Assembly (NCBI GenBank): GCA_018242295.1
Contig: JAFECE010000001.1
Coordinates: 1-64,000, forward strand
Direction: 5' to 3'
Source of the DNA: Pseudomonadota bacterium
GTDB lineage: Bacteria > Pseudomonadota > Alphaproteobacteria > Rhizobiales > Hyphomicrobiaceae
DNA: 64,000 nucleotides
Part shown: piece after piece, positions 8,598 to 17,719 of the stretch
Numbering within the stretch: position 1 is the stretch's first letter
Layout: every line of letters begins with the position of its first letter
Notes under the pieces: generated by a model
The model's database searches: none
What the model saw: only the letters and a program-made list of their open reading frames with translations
What the model was told of the DNA's origin: nothing
Position numbers and translations under genes: made by a program

Positions 8598-8652
8598 TCG
8601 CGAGTGAAGAATTTGCGCCAAGGGGATCAAGAGGTGGCGCATAGCTCTCTAT
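8566..8652 (-). ncRNA. Candidate small RNA with C-rich anti-Shine-Dalgarno loop
   Basis: No protein-coding gene precedes the strong terminator on this strand, but a good promoter lies about 90 bases upstream, defining a transcript of about 87 nt. It folds into three hairpins: ATAG/CTAT (8652-8641); GCGCCA/TGGCGC enclosing the loop CCTCTTGATCCCCT; and the terminator. A C-rich exposed loop complementary to ribosome-binding sites is typical of alphaproteobacterial regulatory RNAs. The promoter, end and fold are read by eye. I cannot assign it to a named family. Confidence 0.55.
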
Positions 8653-8659
8653 GCGGACA

Positions 8660-8688
8660 ATACAGCCTACAGTCGTAGGAGTCGCAAG
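8660..8688 (-). promoter_or_regulatory. Promoter of the candidate small RNA
   Basis: On the minus strand CTTGCG (8688-8683) and CTGTAT (8665-8660) are spaced by exactly 17 bases, close to the CTTGAC-17-CTATAT form. Transcription would start near 8652-8654. Confidence 0.5.
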
Positions 8689-9011
8689 ATCGCGGCGGAC
8701 ACACTTCGCGATCGGCTCGTCAGTGTTGCGTCTTCGACGCGCTCCATCTCAGCAAATCCTACTGCTTCTCATGCATATCCGGTGGCCGGGGAGCGAGGAA
8801 AAAGTCTCAACGGAACGAGGCTGAGCCCTGAAAATCAATTTCTTATTCGAATGGCACAACCCACGGAGATAACAACCAGAAGCTTGTGTTGCAGATTCAC
8901 ACCACGTCCACTCCCGTTGAACGGAACGTTGGTCTGCCCGCTGCCTTTTTGATTCGGCCGCCGCTAGAGTGCGCCCACTTGGGGCACGGGCGTTTAGTAA
9001 CCAGAGGGGTT
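8689..9011. other. Intergenic stretch, no gene seen
   Basis: About 320 bases between the candidate small RNA and the secreted repeat protein. I see no credible reading frame with a ribosome-binding site. It must contain the promoter of the downstream gene, but I could not pick one convincing hexamer pair. Confidence 0.5.
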
Positions 9012-10307
9012 ATGTTTATGTTGGGGAGACTGGTTCTAGGGCTGTGCGCCATTCTGGCCATGGGCCTGCTAACGGCGGCCGAAGCCCGGCACTACCGATA
9101 CCATCGCCATCATCACCAATATTATGGCGATCAGTTGATCCTGATTTCTGAGTCGGACGTCGACTTGTCGCTCGATAAGTACACGATCGACGTGCGCCAA
9201 GCGAAGGGCGCCTACAAAGGCATTCGCATCAAAAATGCGATGGGCAAGCTCTTTGATGTGCAGAAGGTACAGATTGTCTACAGCGACGGCACGGTCTGGA
9301 ATGAAGACCGCCAAATCGACATGTACTGGGGCGAGCGCAGCCGGCCCATCAACGAAACTTACGACAGCAAATTCATCGACCAGATCATCATCGAGCAGAC
9401 GCCCGGCTACGGCCGTGGACGGCTGCAGATCATCGGCATTCAGGACCGGGACGGCCGTTCGATGGACCGGAGCGGGCGTGGCACTTCGGATCGCTACGAC
9501 CGTGACGACAGACGCGGAAACGTATCTTCAGGCGAACTTCCGGTCCGGCCGACGGTTCCCGTCGCAACGCCTGCCCTACCCGGGCAAGCGACTGGCGGCG
9601 GCGACGTGCTGTTCGGAGCCCAGTACGTCGGCTTCCTGACGGACCGCGACGTCATCCGTGTCGGCAACGAAGTCGGCAAGTTCGCGAAGATCCGGTTGCG
9701 GGTGCTCGATAACGACATTCACATCAACGAAATGAAGGTTGTCTACGCAAACGGCGAAAGCGATACCCTCGCCGTCAATGCTGATATTCCGAAGAACTCG
9801 CGTACCAACTGGATCGATCTCAGGGGTGACCGCTTCATCAAAGAGATCCAGCTCGTCTATCGTTCGCGGCCAAGCTTCAACGGGCAAGCCCGAATCGAAG
9901 TCTTCGGACAATACGCGCCGGGGTGGCTCGGGCCGAATGGCGAAGGCCGCAAGTATAACCAGGGCTGGGTGCTGCTCGGCGCACAGACCGCCGGCTTCAT
10001 CGGGTTCGATAAAGACATCATCCCGGTCGGCAGCAACGAAGGCGGTTTCCGGCGCATCCGCGTTACGGTTCGCGATCGTGCAATTACCCTCAATGAGGTG
10101 AAAGTCGTCTACTCGGACGGCGAAGAGGAAATCATCCCCGTACGGACGAGGGTGGATGCCGGCGGTACCTATGGTCCGATCGATCTCAGAGGCAAGCGCC
10201 GCCAGGCGGTCGATCACATCGAAGCCAAATACCGATCGCGCTTCTTCGACTCGTCGGCGAAGGGGAAAGGCTCTGCCATCGTCGAAATCTGGGGCCAGCA
10301 TTACTAA
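9012..10307 (+). CDS. Secreted protein with three related ~110-residue repeats
   Basis: A 431-residue exported protein. A signal peptide covers about residues 1-22 (LVLGLCAILAMGLL, cut after AEA), followed by a His/Tyr-rich patch. Three related beta-rich units follow. Each has a conserved order: a FKxI/RxI strand, then VxxVQIVYSDG / MKVVYANG / VKVVYSDGE, then an I-x-L-R-G or matching turn, an EIQLVYRSR-like strand, and a final IEVFGQ / IEIWGQ strand. Units 2 and 3 start with LFGAQ / LLGAQ. A charged Arg/Asp linker separates units 1 and 2. The ATG at 9012 has AGAGGGG upstream; longer versions begin in non-coding sequence. A terminator follows. The repeats suggest a binding or structural role in the periplasm, but the function is unknown. 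Confidence 0.82.
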   Translation: MFMLGRLVLGLCAILAMGLLTAAEARHYRYHRHHHQYYGDQLILISESDVDLSLDKYTIDVRQAKGAYKGIRIKNAMGKLFDVQKVQIVYSDGTVWNEDRQIDMYWGERSRPINETYDSKFIDQIIIEQTPGYGRGRLQIIGIQDRDGRSMDRSGRGTSDRYDRDDRRGNVSSGELPVRPTVPVATPALPGQATGGGDVLFGAQYVGFLTDRDVIRVGNEVGKFAKIRLRVLDNDIHINEMKVVYANGESDTLAVNADIPKNSRTNWIDLRGDRFIKEIQLVYRSRPSFNGQARIEVFGQYAPGWLGPNGEGRKYNQGWVLLGAQTAGFIGFDKDIIPVGSNEGGFRRIRVTVRDRAITLNEVKVVYSDGEEEIIPVRTRVDAGGTYGPIDLRGKRRQAVDHIEAKYRSRFFDSSAKGKGSAIVEIWGQHY

Positions 10308-10357
10308 GGTGTAATTTACCAGAGATTGCGCGAATGGACGCGAAACCCAAGAATCAG

Positions 10358-10389
10358 GAGGGCCGGGCACAATCCGGCCCTCTTTTTTT
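10358..10389 (+). terminator. Rho-independent terminator of the repeat-protein gene
   Basis: A 9-bp perfect stem GAGGGCCGG/CCGGCCCTC (10358-10366, 10374-10382) is followed by seven T's. It lies 50 bases after the stop at 10307, upstream of the desaturase start. Confidence 0.9.
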
Positions 10390-10502
10390 CGCACCTAAAT
10401 GCGCTGGCCCAAAAACATGAGCGTTTTGCGCTAGAAATGCGTCACTGCGCGCGCATTCCTCAAGCAAATGACGTCAACAGCGTTTCGCGAAGGACGTCGA
10501 GT

Positions 10503-11663
10503 ATGCTACGCGACGCCATCGGGCGGACTGTTGTCGATTCCACTCCTGGGGGACCAGCTTTGAACCTAAGCCTTAAGCAGCCTTTGCGTGCGGAAAGTCG
10601 CGCCCATGTTTCGATCGGCGACACGCTGACGGCAGCCGCGCCACAGGCGCCCTTGCCCGAAACGCAGAAGCAGCGCGTTCGCCGGCTCGCGGCTCACTGC
10701 CAGAAATTCCGTGGGTCGATCCCCCGCGCCGCGGTTCAGCAACTGCTAACCACGTTCGTGCCGCTCGTTCTTATCGTCGGCGTCATGTTCGCAACCGTCG
10801 AGCATGCTTACTGGTTAACGTTGCTCCTCGCGCTTCCGGCTGCGGGTCTTGTCGTTCGCGCCTTCATCATCCAGCACGACTGCGGCCATGGCTCGTTCTT
10901 CGCCTCGCGCGCCCTCAATGATTTCGTCGGACGCTGCATGAGCGTGTTCACGCTGACGCCTTATGGGCTGTGGCGGCGGGAACATGCGCACCATCACGCG
11001 TCATCGGGAAATCTCGATCGACGCGGTGCGGGCGACATCGACACGATGACGGTCAAGGAATATCGGCAGCTCTCGACGTTCGGGAAGCTGCACTACAGGC
11101 TTTATCGCAATCCGCTGTTCCTGTTCGGTGTGGGTGTGCCTGCTTACTTCCTTATTCTGCACCGGTTGCCGTGGTTTCACGCGCTGCCGCCGCGCGATAC
11201 CTGGAAGAGCGTGATGGCGCTCAACTTGGGCTTGGTCGGGCTTTATGCGCCCCTTTGCTACTTCTTCGGCATTGCCAATGTACTGTGGGTCGGTTTGCCG
11301 GTTCTGCATCTCGCATCGGCGACGGGCGGCTGGCTGTTCTTCATTCAGCATCAGTTCGAAGAGACAACCTGGGACAAGACCGAGGGCTGGGATTTCCAGG
11401 TCGCGGCGCTGCTCGGATCTTCCTATTACAAGCTGCCGAAAATTCTGAACTGGTTCACGGGCAACATCGGCCTGCACCATATTCACCACCTCAATAGCAC
11501 TATCCCGAACTACCGCCTGTCGGCTTGCCTCGAGGGAAGCCCAGAGTTGAAATCGATCAACCGTCTGACGCTCCGCGACAGCATCCGGTGCGCGCGTCTC
11601 AAGCTTTGGGACGAGGACCAGCGCCGTTTGATCGGGTTCGACGAGCTTCCTGCGAGGACTTGA
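10503..11663 (+). CDS. Membrane fatty acid desaturase (DesA-type)
   Basis: A di-iron membrane desaturase of 386 residues that introduces a double bond into acyl chains, probably of membrane lipids. The three histidine boxes are present: HDCGH (125-129), HAHHH (161-165) and HHIHH (325-329), with the FIQHQFEE..W segment before the third. Four hydrophobic helices lie around about 85-125 and 210-290. The region resembles bacterial delta-12/omega-6-type desaturases, but regiospecificity cannot be read. I chose the ATG at 10503 (AAGGACG upstream); a longer frame would run back through the preceding terminator. A TTG at 10560 after GGGGGA is a possible alternative start. Confidence 0.9.
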   Translation: MLRDAIGRTVVDSTPGGPALNLSLKQPLRAESRAHVSIGDTLTAAAPQAPLPETQKQRVRRLAAHCQKFRGSIPRAAVQQLLTTFVPLVLIVGVMFATVEHAYWLTLLLALPAAGLVVRAFIIQHDCGHGSFFASRALNDFVGRCMSVFTLTPYGLWRREHAHHHASSGNLDRRGAGDIDTMTVKEYRQLSTFGKLHYRLYRNPLFLFGVGVPAYFLILHRLPWFHALPPRDTWKSVMALNLGLVGLYAPLCYFFGIANVLWVGLPVLHLASATGGWLFFIQHQFEETTWDKTEGWDFQVAALLGSSYYKLPKILNWFTGNIGLHHIHHLNSTIPNYRLSACLEGSPELKSINRLTLRDSIRCARLKLWDEDQRRLIGFDELPART

Positions 11664-11688
11664 GACAGCCGCTTAAAAATCTATCGTC

Positions 11689-12597
11689 ATGACTGCCAAC
11701 CCCCCGCGTGCGCCGATTGAAGAACTCGTTAGCGTCCGGGATTGGCTGAGATACGCCGTGACGTCGATGACCCGTGCGGGGCTCAGCTACGGGCATGGCA
11801 CGACGAACGTGGTCGACGAGGCGGCTTACCTCATTCTCGCGACGCTCGATCTTCCGATCGACGACATCAATCCTTGGCTTGATTGCCGGCTGACCCTCGC
11901 GGAACGCGAAAGCATCGATGCCGTCATTTCGAAACGCATCGAGACGCGCAAGCCCGCGGCCTACATCACGAACAGCGCCTACATCCAGGGGCACAAGTTC
12001 TACGTCGATGAGCGCGTGATCGTGCCCCGCTCTTTCATCGGCGAACTATTGGTGCAGGATCAGCTGGCGGCAGTCGTGCCTGACCCGCTCGCTGTTCGGC
12101 GCGTGCTCGATCTCTGCACGGGATCCGGCTGTCTTGCCATTCTAGCGGCGGAAGCGTTCCCGAATGCCGAGGTCGACGCGAGCGACATTTCAGTGGAAGC
12201 GCTAGCTGTCGCGAAACGCAACATCGACGCGTATGGCCTCGACGATCGCGTGCACATGTTCAAAGCGGACGTCTTCGAGGGGCTTCCTGCCGCCACCTAC
12301 GATCTCATCATCTCGAATCCGCCTTACGTCACAGCGGCCGCAGTTGCTGCTTTTCCTCCGGAATATCAGGCCGAGCCAACGATTGCGCATCTTGGCGGCG
12401 AGGATGGGATGGATCTCGTTCGGAGAATTTTGGACGGTGCGCCGGACCGGCTTTCGCCTATGGGAAGTCTCATCGTCGAGATCGGCGCGGGCCAGGAGGC
12501 TCTCGAAGCGTCGCGGCCGGACTTGCCATTCTTGTGGCTCGATAGCGAGACCAGCCAGGGCGAAGTCTTCGCGCTTCTCGCGAACGATCTAAAGTAA
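11689..12597 (+). CDS. prmB: Ribosomal protein L3 N5-glutamine methyltransferase
   Basis: SAM-dependent methyltransferase of 302 residues that methylates a glutamine of ribosomal protein L3. The SAM-binding LDLCTGSGCLAI motif, the catalytic NPPY (210-213) and VPRSFIGELL, which separates PrmB from PrmC (VPRPETE-like), are all present. The N-terminal helical domain has the family form. It starts 25 bases after the desaturase stop and converges on ppc with a 42-base gap. No terminator is evident between the two. Confidence 0.93.
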   Translation: MTANPPRAPIEELVSVRDWLRYAVTSMTRAGLSYGHGTTNVVDEAAYLILATLDLPIDDINPWLDCRLTLAERESIDAVISKRIETRKPAAYITNSAYIQGHKFYVDERVIVPRSFIGELLVQDQLAAVVPDPLAVRRVLDLCTGSGCLAILAAEAFPNAEVDASDISVEALAVAKRNIDAYGLDDRVHMFKADVFEGLPAATYDLIISNPPYVTAAAVAAFPPEYQAEPTIAHLGGEDGMDLVRRILDGAPDRLSPMGSLIVEIGAGQEALEASRPDLPFLWLDSETSQGEVFALLANDLK

Positions 12598-12639
12598 TTG
12601 AATTAGGTAGCGCTCTGCCCCGGGCGAACGGCTGAAAGA

Positions 12640-15489
12640 TCAGCCGAACGCGCCGAAGTGATGCGAGATGCCAGTGCCGATCTCGCGCACGAACTCATAG
12701 GAAATTTCCATCGGCGTCAGAATCTCGGTTTCGAGACGCGCATAGTCGTCGATGCCGCGCGGGCGATAGCTGGCGGACTCGTCGAAGGCCTTGCCCGCGA
12801 GATTTTTCGCGTCATGCGGGAAGGCTCTGCGCAAAATGCTCAAGACCTCGGGGATCTCGAGGCTCAGGGCCATTTCCAGAACCTGCGTGTGGGACAGGCC
12901 GTCCTGCGGCGCAAATCGCGGCAGCTGAGCCGCGAGGATGAAGATGCGCATGATCAAGGCAAGCCTGATGGCCTGCATCAGATCGAGTTCAAGCCGGTTC
13001 TCGTCCGGCACCAGACCGTCCTCGATATTCTGATCGACGAGGATCGCATGCAAATCGATCGCGTCGAGGCGAAGGAGATGCACGAGTTCGGAGATATCGC
13101 CGTGCCGGTCGTCCGGCAGCAGGTGCGTTGCCAGTGTGCGGAAGGCGCTGCTCAACGCTTCTTCGCGGCCCCAAGACGCGCGCGCCGCCCAAAGCCCGGC
13201 GTTGAAGACCTGCGAGTTCGCGTCCATCGCATTGAGGCTCGAGATCGTCTTGCCATATCCGATCATCGCGAGCAGCGATTGCAGCCGCTTCGACGATTTC
13301 ACGAGCTTGTTGAAGCGCTCGCGATCGTCGCCGACCGCGGTGCCGAGACCCGCCACGACGTTTGCAATATAGCCGAACTGCTGCAGGATCGCGTTGTTCG
13401 GGATGGCGCGCATGCGTGCGGGATTGCCGCGATCGGACGCGTGTTCGCCTTGGCGCTTCACGGGTCGCGAGCCGGTCTTGAACAGCAAGTTGGGACCAAA
13501 CGCGCCAAGCACGGCGCGATAGCCATCGTGCGCGAAAAGCTTCTGCTGGAAGGCGCGAAGGCGAAGGAAGAAGTCGAGGCTGAAATTCTGCTCCGAGTAG
13601 AACGGATCGGTCTCGGCGGGCGGAATGTCGCCGTCCATTACGATCGTCGCCAGCGCCCGGGTCGTCAGCCCGCGGTTGCCGAAGTACATGTAGCCGTCGC
13701 CGCCCTGGAAACTCGTTTCGTGCTTGACCGGGATGTTCGCGGCACCGAAGCGACGGCGCGCCTCGTTGGTCATGACGTAGTGGAGGCGGCGGTAGAGGTT
13801 GCCCGGATGCGCGCCGCGTCCCATGGACTCGCCGTGCGTCGAGAAAACGAGCGTCTCGACGTTTTCGAGCTTGGCCTTTTCGACCATAGCCGCGAGGCCA
13901 TGGTAATAGCGCTCGACGGCGAGTGTCGCCGAAATTTGCCCGATGAAGCGGCCAGCGTCCGAGAAGCCGGTCTGGATGCTGAGACGCTTCCGTCCCTGCA
14001 CGTACTCGCGATAGGCTTCCTCTTCGACAAGGCGCTGCATGATGCGTGCGCCATTCTCGAGGCCCGACGGCGTTTCAAACAGCGGCGAGATATCGGTGAT
14101 GTCTTGGACGCCGAAGAGCTTCGCGAAGAAGACTGCGATCAGAACCGTCGCCGGGGACTCGCACTCGGCAATGAGGAAGCGGATCGGCGTTTCCTTATCG
14201 ACATGCTTCTTGATCTGCGCGGTGAGCGCGAACTGGCGGATCGCAGTTGCGGTCTCGAGATCGAGCGTCGCGAAGTTCACCGTTTCGGGCGTGCAATTCT
14301 TGATCATCTCGACGATGCGGGCCAGGGACTGGCTTTCCGTCAGGTCGCGAGTCCACGGCTCGTGCACGTAAGCGCGAAACGCGTTGTGAAGCTGCAGGGC
14401 ATTGATGCGCAGATGGATGTGCGACATGCCGAGGCCGGTCGCCTCGACGAGGCCGGCGAGGGCCGCCGTCGCGCGCTTCATCTGCGGCGCTTCCACGGCG
14501 TCGATCAGATTGTCGAACAACGTCTGAAGCGGCTCGACCGTCAACAGGTTGTAGCCGTCCGTCTTGGTGATGACGTTGGCGGCCTGCGCGAGACCTTCGG
14601 TGTCGTTCGTGAAGCTCTCGAGCGCCTTGATCTGCTCATCGACGGCAGCAATGCCGAGGTCGAGCTTGCCGACGATCTGGCGGGCGATGCGCTGAGCGGC
14701 ATCACCGCCTTCGAGCTTGTGCTTTAAGACGACGAAGCGTTCGCGAACGTCGGCCAGCGCGGCGCGCTTTTCGCGTAGACGCACTTCGAAGGAGAACGAC
14801 CAGGCGATGTCGGTGCGGCCGTCGAGATCGTAACCGACCCAGGACGCGAACGTCGTCAGCTTCGGGCGCAGCTTGAATGCCGCGTCGCCGAACTTCTGCG
14901 ACGCCACGCTGAAGAAGCCGTGCAGCAGCTCTTCGTAAGCGTTGCGCAGGTTGCGGATCGCGTCCTGCGCGCACTTGTGCTCGTGCTTCAACGTCAACGA
15001 CTGTTCGGGCCGATGCGGCAAGCCGATCGTTACGTCAGCTGCCGGATCGGAGATCGCGATCTCGACCATCCGGCGATAAAGCGCGTCGGAAAGACCGAAG
15101 GTCGGATGCGCCGTCAGAACGATGCCGGTGCGGGCGCGAGACCACCGCTCGGCGAAGGCTTCAATCGAGTTACCGGTTTCGTTTGCCGTCTTCTCGACGT
15201 AGGCCGTGAAGTCCTTGAGCGTCGTCGCCTGATCGACATAGCCGATCTTTTCGCGGAGCCTCCGGGCCCGGCGAACGCAGGCGCGGTCCATCAATCGGCC
15301 CGCCAGACCCCGCACCTCGTCAAATGAAACGGCGCCGGATTCCAGCCGGCGCGACAGATCAAAGCCGACGTTCAGAATCGGGTTGAGCGAAGGGTTGTCA
15401 GGAATCTGCTTTCTGAGACGCTTCAGCTCGTTGATCAGCTCGGTTTCGTCGAGTTTGGTCGAGCCAACCGCTAGCGTCGTATCCTGCAT
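12640..15489 (-). CDS. ppc: Phosphoenolpyruvate carboxylase of the serine cycle
   Basis: Carboxylates PEP to oxaloacetate, the CO2-fixing step of the serine cycle. It has 949 residues. Conserved pieces include LTAHPTFGL, STHGESMGRGAHPGN (in place of the usual HGRGG loop) and FQGGDGYMYFG. The altered loop and overall length fit the divergent PEPC type used by serine-cycle methylotrophs rather than the E. coli type. The start is the ATG at 15489 with GGAG eight bases upstream; the TTG at 15495 lacks support. It is the last gene of the mcl-mtkA-mtkB-ppc run, separated from mtkB by 110 bases that hold a strong hairpin. Confidence 0.94.
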   Translation of the reverse strand: MQDTTLAVGSTKLDETELINELKRLRKQIPDNPSLNPILNVGFDLSRRLESGAVSFDEVRGLAGRLMDRACVRRARRLREKIGYVDQATTLKDFTAYVEKTANETGNSIEAFAERWSRARTGIVLTAHPTFGLSDALYRRMVEIAISDPAADVTIGLPHRPEQSLTLKHEHKCAQDAIRNLRNAYEELLHGFFSVASQKFGDAAFKLRPKLTTFASWVGYDLDGRTDIAWSFSFEVRLREKRAALADVRERFVVLKHKLEGGDAAQRIARQIVGKLDLGIAAVDEQIKALESFTNDTEGLAQAANVITKTDGYNLLTVEPLQTLFDNLIDAVEAPQMKRATAALAGLVEATGLGMSHIHLRINALQLHNAFRAYVHEPWTRDLTESQSLARIVEMIKNCTPETVNFATLDLETATAIRQFALTAQIKKHVDKETPIRFLIAECESPATVLIAVFFAKLFGVQDITDISPLFETPSGLENGARIMQRLVEEEAYREYVQGRKRLSIQTGFSDAGRFIGQISATLAVERYYHGLAAMVEKAKLENVETLVFSTHGESMGRGAHPGNLYRRLHYVMTNEARRRFGAANIPVKHETSFQGGDGYMYFGNRGLTTRALATIVMDGDIPPAETDPFYSEQNFSLDFFLRLRAFQQKLFAHDGYRAVLGAFGPNLLFKTGSRPVKRQGEHASDRGNPARMRAIPNNAILQQFGYIANVVAGLGTAVGDDRERFNKLVKSSKRLQSLLAMIGYGKTISSLNAMDANSQVFNAGLWAARASWGREEALSSAFRTLATHLLPDDRHGDISELVHLLRLDAIDLHAILVDQNIEDGLVPDENRLELDLMQAIRLALIMRIFILAAQLPRFAPQDGLSHTQVLEMALSLEIPEVLSILRRAFPHDAKNLAGKAFDESASYRPRGIDDYARLETEILTPMEISYEFVREIGTGISHHFGAFG

Positions 15490-15559
15490 AACCAAGGCTC
15501 CACGTCCCTATGCGTGAGGGACAGAATTCAGAAGTCGATGATATAGAGTACCGAAGAGG

Positions 15560-15590
15560 GAGGCCGGAGGCAAAACTTCGCTCCGGCCTC
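15560..15590 (-). promoter_or_regulatory. Intercistronic hairpin between mtkB and ppc
   Basis: A perfect 10-bp stem GAGGCCGGAG/CTCCGGCCTC with an 11-base loop sits just after the mtkB stop. It is not followed by a T run on either strand, so it looks more like an mRNA-processing or stability element than a Rho-independent terminator. Confidence 0.5.
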
Positions 15591-15599
15591 GCCCCGATC

Positions 15600-16499
15600 T
15601 CAGGCAACTTTTCTCTTCTGGCCGAGGACCTCGGCGACGGTCGCGCCCATCTCCGAAGGCGTCGGTGCGATGGTCACGCCGCAACCCTTGAGGATCTCGA
15701 CCTTCTCGGCAGCCGATTCACCGAACGCCGAGACGATGGCGCCCGCGTGGCCCATGCGGCGGCCCTTCGGTGCGGAAAGACCGGCGATGTAAGCGATCAC
15801 CGGCTTTTTCATGTGCTCCTGAGCGAAGACACCGGCTTCAGCTTCCTGCGGTCCACCGATTTCACCGATCATCAGAACGGCATCGGTGTCCGGATCGTTC
15901 TCGAAGGCTTCGAGGACGTCGCGGTGCGAAGAGCCGTTGATCGGGTCGCCGCCGATGCCGACCGAGGTCGAGACGCCGATACCGAGGGCCATCAACTGCG
16001 AAGCTGCCTCATAGCCGAGCGTGCCCGAGCGGCCGACAATACCGACGCGGCCCGGAAGGTAGATATGCCCCGGCATAATGCCGAGCATCGCTTTGCCCGG
16101 CGAAATCGTGCCAGCGCAGTTCGGTCCGGTCAGGACCATGCGGCTTTCCTTCTTGTAGCGCCGCATGTAGCGCTTCACGCGGATCATGTCCTGGGCTGGA
16201 ATGCCGTCGGTGATGCAGACGCAGTACCTGATGCCGGCGTCGGCAGCTTCCATGATGGCGTCGGCCGCGAATGGCGGCGGCACGAACACGATCGAGGCCT
16301 CTGCGCCGGTTTCGTCGACCGCGCCTTTGACGGTGTTGAAGACGGGCCGACCGAGGTGGGACGTGCCGCCCTTTCCGGGGGTCACGCCGCCGACGACGTT
16401 CGAACCGTAGTCGATCATTTCCTGGGCGTGAAACGTGCCGATGCGTCCAGTGAAGCCCTGGATCAGGATCGGCGTCTTTTCATTGATGAAGATTGCCAT
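15600..16499 (-). CDS. mtkB: Malate--CoA ligase (malate thiokinase), alpha subunit
   Basis: Smaller subunit of the ATP-dependent ligase that makes malyl-CoA from malate; 299 residues. It has a succinyl-CoA-synthetase-alpha fold: CoA-binding ILIQGFTGRIG at the start, the GPNCAGTI segment, and the phosphorylated histidine in GRRMGHAGAIV (His251). Alone it could be mistaken for SucD, but adjacency to mtkA, mcl, ppc and sga supports malate thiokinase. It starts 18 bases after the mtkA stop. Confidence 0.92.
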   Translation of the reverse strand: MAIFINEKTPILIQGFTGRIGTFHAQEMIDYGSNVVGGVTPGKGGTSHLGRPVFNTVKGAVDETGAEASIVFVPPPFAADAIMEAADAGIRYCVCITDGIPAQDMIRVKRYMRRYKKESRMVLTGPNCAGTISPGKAMLGIMPGHIYLPGRVGIVGRSGTLGYEAASQLMALGIGVSTSVGIGGDPINGSSHRDVLEAFENDPDTDAVLMIGEIGGPQEAEAGVFAQEHMKKPVIAYIAGLSAPKGRRMGHAGAIVSAFGESAAEKVEILKGCGVTIAPTPSEMGATVAEVLGQKRKVA

Positions 16500-16517
16500 T
16501 GGTGCGTTTCTCCCGAT

Positions 16518-17684
16518 TTAGGCCGCTTTTTTCGCTGCTTCGACGGCTTTTTTCGCCGCTTCTGCGAGGGTCTCGGCACTTATCACCGTAAGACCGCTGG
16601 TATCGATGATCTTGCGGCCTTCTTCGACGTTCGTGCCGGCGAGACGGACGACGATCGGCATCGTGATCTGGAGTTCCTTAACGGCATCGACCACGCCCTT
16701 GGCAACCCAATCGCAACGATTGATGCCGGCGAAGACGTTGACGAGGATGGCGCGCACGTTCTTGTCGCGAAGCACGGCCTTGAAGGACTTCGTCACGCGC
16801 TCCGGAGAAGCGCCGCCGCCGATGTCGAGGAAGTTTGCCGGTTCGCCGCCAGCGAGCTTGATCATATCGAGCGTCGCCATCGCAAGGCCCGCACCGTTGA
16901 CGATGCAGCCGATGTCGCCATCGAGACCGACGTAGGAAAGACCGCGATCCGACGCGTAGGTTTCGCGCGGGTCTTCCTGGCTCTTGTCGCGAAGCTCGGC
17001 GATGTGCGGACGACGGAAGAGCGCGTTCTCGTCGAACGACATTTTGGCGTCGAGCGCGAGGACCTGCTTTTCCTTGGTGATGACGAGCGGATTGATCTCC
17101 ACCATCATCGCGTCGAGATCGCGGAACGCGCGGTAGCATCCCATAATCGCGGGCACGATCTTGTTGACGATGTCGGGATCAACGCCCAAGCCGAACGCGA
17201 GTTCGCGCGCCTGGAACTGCTGCATGCCGACAGCCGGGTCGACGGTCACGCGGATGATGGTGTCGGGCTGGGTCGCCGAGATTTCCTCGATGTCCATGCC
17301 GCCCGCAGCGGACGCGACGACGACGATGCGCTCGGAGCCGCGATCCATCACGAAGCCGAGATAGATTTCGCGGTCGATGTTCGTCGCTTCCTCGATGTAG
17401 AGGCGCGAGACGAGCTTGCCGGCCGGACCCGTCTGATGCGTGACGAGTTTACGGCCGAGCATGAACTCGGCCGCTTCTTCGATTTCCCGCTCGTTGCGGC
17501 AGAGCTTGACGCCGCCGGCTTTGCCGCGGGCGCCAGAGTGGATCTGGGCCTTTACGACAACGGCGCCGCCAAGTTCGCTCGCACGATAGGTTGCCTGCTC
17601 AGGGCTATAGGCGAGACCGCCGCGCGGGATCGGCACGCCAAACTTCGAAAGAAGTTCCTTCGCCTGGTATTCATGAATGTCCAT
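16518..17684 (-). CDS. mtkA: Malate--CoA ligase (malate thiokinase), beta subunit
   Basis: ATP-grasp subunit of malate thiokinase, 388 residues. [12 protein letters not shown], the [16 protein letters not shown] nucleotide-binding block, VEINPL and the FLDIGGGAS loop place it in the SucC/MtkA family; context decides for malate. The ATG at 17684 is preceded by AAGGAG at the right distance; a longer in-frame extension would run into mcl. It lies 35 bases after mcl and 18 bases before mtkB, so the three are one operon. Confidence 0.93.
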   Translation of the reverse strand: MDIHEYQAKELLSKFGVPIPRGGLAYSPEQATYRASELGGAVVVKAQIHSGARGKAGGVKLCRNEREIEEAAEFMLGRKLVTHQTGPAGKLVSRLYIEEATNIDREIYLGFVMDRGSERIVVVASAAGGMDIEEISATQPDTIIRVTVDPAVGMQQFQARELAFGLGVDPDIVNKIVPAIMGCYRAFRDLDAMMVEINPLVITKEKQVLALDAKMSFDENALFRRPHIAELRDKSQEDPRETYASDRGLSYVGLDGDIGCIVNGAGLAMATLDMIKLAGGEPANFLDIGGGASPERVTKSFKAVLRDKNVRAILVNVFAGINRCDWVAKGVVDAVKELQITMPIVVRLAGTNVEEGRKIIDTSGLTVISAETLAEAAKKAVEAAKKAA

Positions 17685-17719
17685 CTTGGACTCCTTGGAA
17701 TTCTGACGTTTCCGGGCTT

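Noticed and set aside
8541-8600. The hairpin at 8574-8597 as terminator of the SNase-like gene on the plus strand
   Set aside because: The T run is on the minus-strand side and no T's follow on the plus strand; it fits a minus-strand transcript instead.
10326-10502. N-terminal extension of the desaturase back to 10326
   Set aside because: The extension would run through the strong terminator at 10358-10389, and the extra residues match no desaturase.
12658-14727. A 689-codon open frame on the plus strand opposite ppc
   Set aside because: It is the antisense of ppc in a GC-rich genome; Arg/Val/Glu/Asp-biased composition, no domain, and no ribosome-binding site.
15600-17684. The two CoA-ligase subunits as succinyl-CoA synthetase (sucCD)
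   Set aside because: They lie between mcl and ppc without other TCA genes, the malate thiokinase arrangement; sequence alone cannot fully exclude sucCD.
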